DNA of 64,000 nt from S146-42 sp965371965 (GTDB lineage: Bacteria > Planctomycetota > Phycisphaerae > Phycisphaerales > UBA1924), in contig CBDVAM010000001.1 in assembly GCA_965371965.1 (NCBI GenBank), positions 13,100 through 77,099 on the forward strand. Reading direction: 5' to 3'. This document shows positions 53,575 to 60,984 of this stretch, piece by piece. The position numbers were made by a program, and so were the translations under genes. Positions within the stretch are counted from its first letter, which is position 1, and each line of letters begins with the position of its first letter. The notes under the pieces are model-generated. The model was not told the origin of the DNA, ran no database searches, and saw nothing but the letters and a program-made list of their open reading frames with translations.

Positions 53575-54271
53575 TCATTTCGGCAGGAGTTCGCGGTCCG
53601 AGAACTCGACCGGTCGTCGGGAGGTACGCCGTCGGCACCCCCGGGGTCCCATCGGCAGGCCGAATACCAAGACCCAGAGATAGAACAGGATCGTCCACCC
53701 GAGCAGGAAGAGCATTCTGGAGGGCAGCATCGACGCGATCATTGCGCCGGTACCGACGTTCTTCTGGTAGCACGCAGCGACCGCGAGGGTCAGGTCGACG
53801 TAGCCCATCCTATTTTCGGTGTTGCTAGCTACCCCCCGCAATGACGACGACATCTGTCGCTGCTTGCTTTGGCGCCGAGAGAATCATCTCGCGGATCACG
53901 GCGCTCAGCAGGCCCGATTCCTCGGCAACGCCTACGCCCAGCGGAGCGACCAGCACCGTCCCCAGCGGCGAGAAGTTCGTGAAGTTCTTGACGAGGTTCT
54001 GGCTCATCCAAGCGATGCCATCGCCATCGAGCAGCGACTGGGTGGTCAAGGCTTGGCCCTCGTCCCCCGGACGGGGATCCTGGACCGAGACGCCCGCACT
54101 GTGAGCGATCGCGCTGACAATGACGATCAATAACGCAATCAGGGCGAACAGCGTCACAGGATGTGGCAGGAGATTCCCTAGCCATTCCACGAACGCCAAG
54201 AACCGAGCCATGGGACCCGTGGGCTTGGGAGGATGCGGCATCTGCGACGGCGGCGGGGGTATTTCAGGCAT
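53575..54271 (-). pseudogene. Internally deleted AbgT-family transporter gene
   Basis: Minus-strand codons from ATG 54271 encode the AbgT N-terminus (FLAFVEWLGNLLPHPVTLF; NFTNFSPLGTVLVAPLGVGVAEESGLLSAVIREMI), ending at a stop at 53825 just after the DVVVIAGG stretch. In another frame directly afterwards lies the C-terminal helix pair of the same family (GYVDLTLAVAACYQKNVGTG...WTILFYLWVLVFGLP). Intact AbgT proteins are about 500 residues; roughly 300 from the centre are missing and the junction is out of frame. AbgT proteins move p-aminobenzoyl-glutamate or sulfonamides; this copy cannot. Confidence 0.8.
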
Positions 54272-54374
54272 GGCCCGCGAACATTTCCGATGGACATTGA
54301 GATGCCAAAAATGGGGATTTGTCCTCGTTATGGGCTAAATGCAAGAATTCTCGCTGAATTTCGAGATTTCTTGC

Positions 54375-54404
54375 TTGGTAACCGCGGGTCCATCCGGGTA
54401 TATT
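54375..54404 (+). promoter_or_regulatory. Candidate sigma-70-type promoter of the PEP-CTERM gene
   Basis: TTGGTA (54375-54380) and TATATT (54399-54404) are separated by 18 bases, about 70 bases upstream of the ATG at 54474. The gene also has a GAGGAG ribosome-binding site at 54461-54466. Confidence 0.4.
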
Positions 54405-54473
54405 GATCCGCGTTGGGGTCCTCGGCTCCGACGGGTATGTCTCAAGCGAGTAGAGAGACAGAGGAGTGGAGAG

Positions 54474-55061
54474 ATGAAGAAGGCTGCGATTCTGTTGGTT
54501 GCTGGTGTTGCGGCTGGCGCATCGGCACCGGCCTCTGCAGACATTATGACTTTTAATGGCGTAGAAGGTGATGGTCAGAATACCCTCCGGGCTCCAGGCT
54601 TCGTGTTCATAGAAGGCGATTGGCAATACGAGGTCATTACTGCCTCGGTTTTTACTCTAGACAATGACCACTCTGGCTTTGGGGCAGCCGATGATGATGT
54701 GGTTTTCTTTCAGAACGGAGCCAATGCTCCAAGTATCACCTTTACCAACATTTTCGGTTCGAGTTTCGATGCACTCAATGTTGATACTATCGGTGGTTTC
54801 AGTGAAGGAAACGGTACGCTGCTCTTCACCGGGCACTTCACCGCTGGTGGTTCAATAAGTCAAGCCGTGCCCGTATCGCATGGCGTGATAACGAATACTG
54901 ATTTGCCAGGATTTGTTGGCTTGTCGTCTCTTGACGTTGACCAAAATAATGGAACAGGTAACTTCCTGGCTCTCGATAACATCACACTCATTCCAGGACC
55001 AGCAGCGCTCGCCATGTTTGGCATTGCTGGCCTAGCCGTTGGATCTCGGCGACGTCGCTAG
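54474..55061 (+). CDS. Small exported PEP-CTERM protein
   Basis: A 195-residue protein: signal peptide (MKKAAILLVAGVAAGASAPASA), a beta-rich body with Asn/Gly/Asp (TFNGVEGDGQNTL; YEVITASVFTLDNDHSGFG; LDVDQNNGTGNFLALDNITL) like PEP-CTERM choice-of-anchor domains, and a sorting tail PGPAALAMFGIAGLAVGSRRRR. The coding DNA is about 50% GC in the 60-base line counted (54661-54720), well below its neighbours, suggesting recent gain. It is flanked by two direct copies of the AbgT 5' end. Confidence 0.88.
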   Translation: MKKAAILLVAGVAAGASAPASADIMTFNGVEGDGQNTLRAPGFVFIEGDWQYEVITASVFTLDNDHSGFGAADDDVVFFQNGANAPSITFTNIFGSSFDALNVDTIGGFSEGNGTLLFTGHFTAGGSISQAVPVSHGVITNTDLPGFVGLSSLDVDQNNGTGNFLALDNITLIPGPAALAMFGIAGLAVGSRRRR

Positions 55062-55088
55062 CCGGCAAGACCTTGTTTGGAACCCATC

Positions 55089-55117
55089 AACGCCACCGTG
55101 TTTCGGTGGCGTTTTTT
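55089..55117 (+). terminator. Intrinsic terminator of the PEP-CTERM gene
   Basis: CGCCACCG (55091-55098) and CGGTGGCG (55104-55111) form a perfect stem, extended by an AA/TT pair, with a 5-base loop and six T immediately after (55112-55117). It begins 27 bases after the stop codon. Confidence 0.9.
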
Positions 55118-55146
55118 CTATTTGCTGCGATGTTCCTTGGGGCCGG

Positions 55147-55331
55147 GCGTCGGCCTGCAAGCCGAACTCGGCGGCGATCGCACTGATGATCACGATGCCT
55201 AGCGCGAACAACGCAAAGAGCGTGACCGGGTGCGCCAGGAGGTTGCCCAGCCACTCGACGAACGCCAAGAACCGAGCCATGGGGCCGGTGGGCTTGGGTG
55301 GATGCGGCATCTGCGACGGCGGCGGTGGCAT
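55147..55331 (-). pseudogene. Second copy of the AbgT 5' end (fragment)
   Basis: The minus strand encodes MPPPPSQMPHPPKPTGPMAR followed by FLAFVEWLGNLLAHPVTLFALFALGIVIISAIA, nearly the same as the first 50 residues of the AbgT remnant at 54271. Similarity stops after about 55 residues. It is a direct repeat of 54106-54271 and lies about 1 kb from it, on the other side of the PEP-CTERM gene. The N-terminal Pro-rich segment is well kept in both copies, so the duplication is not ancient. Confidence 0.8.
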
Positions 55332-55345
55332 CTCGGGCACGGTCC

Positions 55346-55783
55346 GAAACATATCCGCCATTTGCCAACATACAAGCAGCCAGGGTTTCCCCTAGCTCGC
55401 GCTGACGAATCAAGATCTCTCGTTGAAGGCCGGCTCCACCTCGGTCGCGACGGGTCCCGGGGAACTCGGATTCCTGTGCAGTGGCCCGCCTCTCGTTTGA
55501 GGATTCGCGCAGTTCTCAACTGCAAGTCAAAGATCGGCTTCGCAAGCGAGGGCTAAAGCACAAGCGATCACTCATGCCTCGAGAGCTCGGTCTCGGGCTG
55601 GAAGCGTTCGAGTGCTTGGTGCGACGTGAGCCTTTGCGACGCGTGCATGAGCGCGTCCTTGGTGCCCTTGAGAATGGGCCTGTTGATCCGAGGCTCTGGA
55701 GCTACCCATACACTCAACGGCCTCTCTCTTTGCATCTTGCCAACGGACCGTTCGGGAGCCTTGCCGCCGGTGAGAGTCATGCC
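55346..55783. other. Gene-poor stretch before the tRNA-derived repeat
   Basis: No convincing gene. A minus-strand open frame from ATG 55780 to 55568 (70 residues, starting MTLTGGKAPERSVGK) begins beside the repeat at 55784; it lacks recognisable domains and could be a fragment of an element gene. The region is a mix of short frames on both strands. Confidence 0.35.
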
Positions 55784-55831
55784 AAAGAGCGGGTGATCGG
55801 GATCGAACCGACGACATTCAGCTTGGGAAGC
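55784..55831. repeat. Distal 48-bp copy of the tRNA-Gly 3' part (att-like)
   Basis: These 48 bases are identical to 58637-58684, that is tRNA-Gly(CCC) from nucleotide 29 to its 3' end plus 4 bases beyond. The 5' part of the tRNA is absent here, so this is not a gene. Partial 3' tRNA copies are classic products of integration by tyrosine recombinases. Nothing else is seen in 55832-55986. Confidence 0.85.
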
Positions 55832-55986
55832 ATGGGCTATCCCCTCGCGCCGCTCACCTGGGTACACGCAAGTAGCGTCAACACAACGTATTGCGACGTT
55901 GTGCCATAGTCGATTCGCTCACCGGAATGTCGCGTAGAGCCGCCACTGGGTGACGCCGGAACATCGAAGGGATAATCCCACCAGGG

Positions 55987-58326
55987 TCACGGATCGCGCA
56001 GGGCCTCGAGCTGACGCAGCATCTGCAGGGCGCCTGGATCCCCCGGCAAGCGAGCGACGAGCCGACCGGCATACTCGATCGCGCGATCGATCGCTCCGGA
56101 CTGGTGGCAGTACGACGCCAGCGCAGCGAGGATCTCCGGGTCGCCCGGGTGGTCCTCCAAGACCGCTTCCAACTCCGCGATGGCTCGAGGGACCTGATCA
56201 GTCGACCCAAGCGCCACCGCGAAGACAAATCGGTAGCGCACACCGTCAGGCGCAAGGCGTGCGGCCTCCCCGAGGCTGGCAACTCCCTCTTCCATTCTGC
56301 CGGTGCGCACTAGCAGCAGGCCCAGAGAGTGATGGGCCGCGGCGCTGGCGGGATCGCGTTCGATTGCTGTCCGCAGCACCGGCTCGCCATCGCTGTCACG
56401 ACCGAGTCGGCGATAGAGATCGGCGAGATTGACGGCCGCGGGCGCAAAGGCGGGTGCGAGACGCAGCGCCGTCCCGTACGAAGCCTCGGCACCCAGCCAG
56501 TCGCCCCGGCGCGCACGGAGGTTGCCGATGTTCATGTGCGACTCGGGGCGCTCGGCGTTGGTCATCTGGGCGTCAATATACTCATCGACGGCGCGATCCA
56601 ATGCCGATTGCAGGCTTCCCGACTGGAGCTGGGCGTCGGCCAGTGTGCGCGACGCCGCCATGCGCACGGTCCGGATCGGATCATCGAGCAACCGGGCACC
56701 CAGGCGGATCCGTTCCGGAGCGGGTACTTGCTCGAGCGCGCCAAGCGCCGCGATGCGCACGAGCGGGTCCTCACTCTCAAGACCCGTGGCGATGGCTTTC
56801 GATCCCCGTGCGTCCGTTGCTGGCGGCAACATCGACAGCGCCGTGGCGATGGCGATGCCCGGCTGATCCGGATCCTCGATGAGCGAGGCAAGGATCGACA
56901 TGGCATCCGCGTGTCCGGAACGGGCCGCGTGCAGCGCCTCGCCGAAGTGACTTCTCGAGCGCCATTCCCTGCCGGAGTGCTGATCGATCGCCATGGCCGC
57001 CCACTGGGCGGTTTCGTCCGCGTGGCATCCGTTGCAGGCGTTGGGCACGCCGATCCGTTCCGAGATGTCGGGCCTCGGCACACGCAGGCTGTGATCACGC
57101 CGGGGATCGACGACCATGTAGGTCTTCTCGGGCATGTGACACGCGACACACTGGGCGCCCGGCGAATCCGGCAGGTGGAAATGGTGCTCGGGTGTGTCGA
57201 ACGTGTCCGGAATGTGACAGCGGGCGCACAACGAGTTGCCCGGCGCTCGCACCTGCAACCCGTGCGGCTCGTGGCAGTCGCTGCACGTCACACCCGCGCC
57301 GAACATCTTGCTCTGCACAAAGGACCCATAGACGTACACCTCGTCGAGGATCTGTCCGTCGGCGTGATAGAAACGCTCGTCAAGGAGCGCGGGCAGATGG
57401 GTGTCCAGGAACGGCTTGCCGATCCCGCCTTCTTCGAACGTTGTCCGGCGCGCGTGGCAGGGCGCGCATGTCTCGATCTCCGTGTGCGATTCGCGAACCA
57501 GCACGCGCCGGGCGGTCACCGCACCGGGGTCGAGGACCCACCCTCGACTCGCCGGATCGGTCAGGTCGATCGGAAGGCCCAGCCCATCTCCATCCGATGA
57601 GTTGGGCTTCTCCTGCGCCCATTGCAGGTGATCTGAGCCCGGCCCGTGGCACGCCTCACACCCAACACTGATCTCCGACCACGTTGTGTCATAGCGATTC
57701 TCGGCAAGGTCGTAGTTGCGCTTCAGGTCGGTCGAGTGGCACTCGGCACACATGTAGTTCCAGTTCTGGTTCGGGCCCGTCCAGTGCAACTCATCGCCCG
57801 GGGGGATGTGCTCGTCGGGATAGACGTGGAACCAGCGCTGCCCGCCCTCATCCGCAGGACGGGTATCCCAGCAGGTGGGCAGCACCTGATACCGCCCGTC
57901 GGGGAACGCGACGAGGTATTGCTGGAGCGGCGTGACGCCGAACGTGTAACGCACCTCGTAGTCGCGCAGGACCCCGTCGGACCCCTCAGTGTTCACGAAG
58001 AAGCGACCGTCACGCGTGTAGAATCGAGAAACCACACCGTACTGAATCATCTCGGCATCGTCGAAGTCACCGAGTACGGTCTGCTTCGTCGCCGGCTGCA
58101 TGGCCAGGTCGTGATGCGATCCCTTCCACATATCGAAGTAAGGATCGTGGCATTCCCGGCAACTGTTCGATCCCACGTATCGCGGCGCAACGCTGGATCC
58201 GGCATCGAGGACGCCCACCGCAGGTTCCTCGCGCCCGGAGCAGCCGACAAGCCCAAGAACCAGCAGCGCCGAAAACAGGGCGCGTGGCAGATCCGAACAC
58301 AACTGGCATGGTATTCGTGGATGCAT
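55987..58326 (-). CDS. Octaheme cytochrome c lipoprotein with HEAT and TPR domains
   Basis: A 779-residue protein. The lipoprotein signal (LVLGLVGC, Cys29) puts it on the periplasmic or outer face. Eight CxxCH heme-binding motifs follow: CRECH (56-60), CAECH, CEACH, CAPCH, CSDCH, CARCH, CVACH and CNGCH, spread over about 440 residues as in cytochrome c554/hydroxylamine-oxidoreductase-like multihemes. Then come HEAT-like repeats (DPLVRIAALGALEQV; DPIRTVRMAASRTLADA) and about five TPRs (NIGNLRARRGDWLGAEASYGTALRLAP...). Probably passes electrons at the cell envelope. It is the only large gene between the two tRNA-derived repeats. ATG 58326 was chosen because it precedes the signal. Confidence 0.88.
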   Translation of the reverse strand: MHPRIPCQLCSDLPRALFSALLVLGLVGCSGREEPAVGVLDAGSSVAPRYVGSNSCRECHDPYFDMWKGSHHDLAMQPATKQTVLGDFDDAEMIQYGVVSRFYTRDGRFFVNTEGSDGVLRDYEVRYTFGVTPLQQYLVAFPDGRYQVLPTCWDTRPADEGGQRWFHVYPDEHIPPGDELHWTGPNQNWNYMCAECHSTDLKRNYDLAENRYDTTWSEISVGCEACHGPGSDHLQWAQEKPNSSDGDGLGLPIDLTDPASRGWVLDPGAVTARRVLVRESHTEIETCAPCHARRTTFEEGGIGKPFLDTHLPALLDERFYHADGQILDEVYVYGSFVQSKMFGAGVTCSDCHEPHGLQVRAPGNSLCARCHIPDTFDTPEHHFHLPDSPGAQCVACHMPEKTYMVVDPRRDHSLRVPRPDISERIGVPNACNGCHADETAQWAAMAIDQHSGREWRSRSHFGEALHAARSGHADAMSILASLIEDPDQPGIAIATALSMLPPATDARGSKAIATGLESEDPLVRIAALGALEQVPAPERIRLGARLLDDPIRTVRMAASRTLADAQLQSGSLQSALDRAVDEYIDAQMTNAERPESHMNIGNLRARRGDWLGAEASYGTALRLAPAFAPAAVNLADLYRRLGRDSDGEPVLRTAIERDPASAAAHHSLGLLLVRTGRMEEGVASLGEAARLAPDGVRYRFVFAVALGSTDQVPRAIAELEAVLEDHPGDPEILAALASYCHQSGAIDRAIEYAGRLVARLPGDPGALQMLRQLEALRDP

Positions 58327-58394
58327 CGGCCGCCGGCAGCATATCGCTTGCAGTGCGTTGTGCGTGTACCGATACGATTGTGCAGCGCCTCGGC

Positions 58395-58510
58395 TCACCC
58401 TTCGAACCAGTGCTCGATGACGATGTCCTCCAGCGAAAGCTGGGCGGGCTTTGGCCACGGGTCCTTGGTGCCCTTCCCGATCGCGACCAGTTCCACGATG
58501 ACGACGGCAC
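58395..58510 (-). pseudogene. Probable 3' remnant of a nitroreductase gene
   Basis: In one minus-strand frame ending at the TGA 58395-58397, the codons read VVIVELVAIGKGTKDPWPKP then AQLSLEDIVIEHWFEG. The VALIAIGKGT...PWPKP...LSLEDIVxEHxF pattern is like the C-terminal end of FMN nitroreductases. No frame upstream continues the protein. It lies inside the tRNA-bounded segment, between the cytochrome start and the tRNA. The assignment is by eye and tentative. Confidence 0.4.
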
Positions 58511-58636
58511 TTCGGCGCGTTCATGCGTCCTCCGTGTGCGAGGGCGCATCCACTGGATACGCCTGCGCCCCGACGCCACTCGCACGTCCCGAAGGGCGGT
58601 CAGCGACGCGAACGCATGCTTCGGCGCGATTCATCG

Positions 58637-58684
58637 AAAGAGCGGGTGATCGGGATCGAACCGACGACATTCAGCTTGGGAAGC
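58637..58684. repeat. Proximal 48-bp repeat overlapping the tRNA-Gly 3' part (att-like)
   Basis: Identical to 55784-55831. It covers the anticodon arm to the 3' end of tRNA-Gly and 4 bases beyond. The two copies are in direct orientation, 2.85 kb apart. Confidence 0.85.
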
Positions 58685-58712
58685 TGACGTTCTACCACTG
58701 AACTACACCCGC
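58641..58712 (-). tRNA. tRNA-Gly (CCC)
   Basis: Minus strand, 72 bases: acceptor GCGGGTG/CACCCGC with discriminator T, D-arm TAGTTCAGTGGTAGAA, anticodon loop TTCCCAA (anticodon CCC at 58680-58678), T-loop GGTTCGATCC. Discriminator U is normal for bacterial glycine tRNAs. CCA is not encoded. The 3' part is repeated at 55784-55831. Confidence 0.95.
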
Positions 58713-58850
58713 CGAACAGCGAGAATCGTAGACACCTATCGGCGAACAGGCGAAAGCGGGCAGCCATGTCTCGCCCCTCGCCCACCCGCCAGGGATAGAT
58801 GATGCAGCTCTTGCCTTGGCTCTCCCTCGCGGGCACGTCAGGTGGCAACG

Positions 58851-58885
58851 AAAAACGCCGGCCGGGCCCAAGAGCCCGCCCGGCG
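58851..58885 (-). terminator. Intrinsic terminator of the M28 peptidase gene
   Basis: On the minus strand CGCCGGGCGGGC-TCTTGG-GCCCGGCCGGCG forms a 12-bp stem with one mismatch, followed by TTTTT. It begins 25 bases after the M28 stop codon. Confidence 0.85.
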
Positions 58886-58910
58886 ATGTGGAAATCTGGA
58901 ACGCGGTGTA

Positions 58911-60833
58911 TCAGCCCCCGGCGGTGCCCAGTTCGACCTTGAGGGTCACCTCCTCGCCATCGCGATTGACGCCGACGTTGACCACCTGGCCCGGGCGATG
59001 CTTGCGGAGCATGCCCATCCACTCGGTCACGTCGGTGACCTTCTGGCCGTCCCAGCGGACGATGCGGTCGCCTGCCCGCAGGCCTGCGGCGTCCGCCGGT
59101 CCGCCTTCGGTCACGGCATCGAGCAGCACGCCGCCGCCCTCTCCGTCGTAGTTGCCCGGCATGATGCCCACGCGAACGCGGATGCCCTGGCGTCCGCCGC
59201 CGGCCGGCTGGCGATTGGGGGTGGCGTCGGCCCACACGAGGGTCTCGGGGCGCTGTGCCGCACCGAATGCGATGTCACTGAACAGACGCGACGCCTTGAC
59301 CGCATCGACGCGGTTGATCTTCTCGCTGATATCCGCCGGCGTGTGATAGTCGCCGTGGAAGTCAGCGATGATCGCGAACAGGATCGGAACTTTCTTCTGC
59401 AAGAACGGCAGGTGGTCGCTGCCGCCGCGGGCACCAGCCGGCTTGACGATCTCCAGCCCGCTGTCGTCGAAGAACGGATCGAGCCACTCCTCGAAGCCAT
59501 CGGCGGTGGTCGAGCCGGTCACGCTCAGACGCTTGTTCAAGATGCGCCCGATCATGTCGAAGTTCATCATCATGTAGTGCTGATCGAGAGACTCGATCGG
59601 GTTCTCGACGTAATACCGCGACCCATTCAGCCCAGACTCCTCGCCGCTGAACGCGACGATCAGCACGCTTCGGGCATTGGCGTCGTCGGGAAGCTCGGCG
59701 TACTGCTCGCTCAGCCACTTGGCGATCAGCAGGATGCCGGCGGTGCCCGAGGCGTTGTCGTCGGCGCCGGGGTGCAGCTTGGTGCCGCGATCCTCGCGGT
59801 TGCTGGCGCGCGATCCGAAGGCACCCATGCCCAGGTGGTCGGCGTGGGCACCGATGACGATGATCTCGTTGGCCAGGCTGCCCTTGCCGGGGATCAGCCC
59901 GCCGACGTTCTCGGCCATGAGGCTCTTGCGCTCGATGGCGGCGTCGATCGTGAGGATCCCGTCGAGATCGACGATCGCCCGCCCCTCGTCGGCCATCTTG
60001 CGAAGCTCCATCAGCGTGTGCTCGCTGCCCGCCATAACCAGGCGCGACGCGGCCTCGGCGCTCATGTGGATCACCGGACCATCCCTGAACACCCGTCCGC
60101 CCGCGTTGTTGGCGCCCAGGAGCGTGCCCACACGCGGGTCGTTCGCGCCCGGAGTATTGACAAGGATGATTGCCTCCGGGTTCCGATCCGCGACCGCGCG
60201 GATCTTGGTGTTGAACGCAGCCTCGTTGCTCCATGCACCGTCGTTCCAGAGGCTGCTCCCATCGCCATCCATGGGCTCGAACCGCAGGACCATCGCGATC
60301 TTGCCCTCAAGACTGTCGCCATCGTCAAAGCTGGCGTAGTCGTGCGTGTCGCTGTTGATGGCGTAGCCGACGAACGTGATCGGGGCGGCGACGGTGCCCG
60401 ATCCGCCCATACCCGTGACCTTGTAATCCTCATCGGCGACCAGCGTGAGCTGCTCGCCATTGACAAATGCGCCCACCTCGCTCTTGGTGACCTCGCTGGT
60501 CCCGCCGAGCGGGAACGCCTGGCGATAGCTCGCGCGGTCGATGATCTCGCCGTCACGCTCGACGGCGAACGCGGGCTTCAGCCCGGCCTCGATCATGAAA
60601 TGCTCGATGTAGTCCTTGGCGATCTCCATCCCCGGCGTGCCGGGAAGGCGTCCGCCCAGGTATGGGCTCGCCAGGAACATCAGGTGGTCGTTGAACAACC
60701 TGACATCGCTATCGACCGCCTCGAGCGCTTCCTTGATTTTCGCGTCCTGGGCGACCGCCGGCGATCCCGCAAGCCCACAGAACGCAACGACGCCCGTCAG
60801 GGCGATCCGACCGATCATCTTCCGAGTAACCAT
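58911..60833 (-). CDS. Exported M28 family zinc aminopeptidase with PA-like insert and C-terminal PDZ domain
   Basis: A 640-residue protein. Signal peptide ending SPAVAQ (residue 29), a PA-like domain about 145-290, then the M28 catalytic core with the ligand set His330 (GAHADH), Asp358/359 (GADDNASG), Glu398/399 (GEES), Asp426 (NFDMIG) and His497 (YHTPADIS); GSDHLPF at about 471-477 helps shape the site. The last 95 residues form a PDZ-like domain (GGVLLDAVTEGGPADAAGLRAGDRIVRWDGQKV). Likely digests peptides in the periplasm or outside. The ATG at 60833 follows a GGGA site; a strong terminator ends the gene. Confidence 0.92.
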   Translation of the reverse strand: MVTRKMIGRIALTGVVAFCGLAGSPAVAQDAKIKEALEAVDSDVRLFNDHLMFLASPYLGGRLPGTPGMEIAKDYIEHFMIEAGLKPAFAVERDGEIIDRASYRQAFPLGGTSEVTKSEVGAFVNGEQLTLVADEDYKVTGMGGSGTVAAPITFVGYAINSDTHDYASFDDGDSLEGKIAMVLRFEPMDGDGSSLWNDGAWSNEAAFNTKIRAVADRNPEAIILVNTPGANDPRVGTLLGANNAGGRVFRDGPVIHMSAEAASRLVMAGSEHTLMELRKMADEGRAIVDLDGILTIDAAIERKSLMAENVGGLIPGKGSLANEIIVIGAHADHLGMGAFGSRASNREDRGTKLHPGADDNASGTAGILLIAKWLSEQYAELPDDANARSVLIVAFSGEESGLNGSRYYVENPIESLDQHYMMMNFDMIGRILNKRLSVTGSTTADGFEEWLDPFFDDSGLEIVKPAGARGGSDHLPFLQKKVPILFAIIADFHGDYHTPADISEKINRVDAVKASRLFSDIAFGAAQRPETLVWADATPNRQPAGGGRQGIRVRVGIMPGNYDGEGGGVLLDAVTEGGPADAAGLRAGDRIVRWDGQKVTDVTEWMGMLRKHRPGQVVNVGVNRDGEEVTLKVELGTAGG

Positions 60834-60873
60834 AATTCCCTCCGTTGGGGGTCGCATCTTGTTTGGACCCAGA

Positions 60874-60889
60874 CGATACGATCGTATCG
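60874..60889. promoter_or_regulatory. 16-bp perfect palindrome between divergent genes
   Basis: CGATACGATCGTATCG reads the same on both strands. It sits in the 151-base space between the M28 peptidase (start 60833) and the export operon (start 60985), where a dimeric regulator could control both. Confidence 0.5.
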
Positions 60890-60984
60890 CCTCCCCGCCC
60901 GCAGGTTGCCGATGCGCCAGGGCCAGGGGCAATCCCCGGAGCCGCCACAGCCCCATGCCAATCACCTCATATCACACCAGACCC

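Noticed and set aside
55784..55831. Second tRNA-Gly gene
   Set aside because: Only nucleotides 29 to the 3' end are present; acceptor 5' strand and D-arm are missing.
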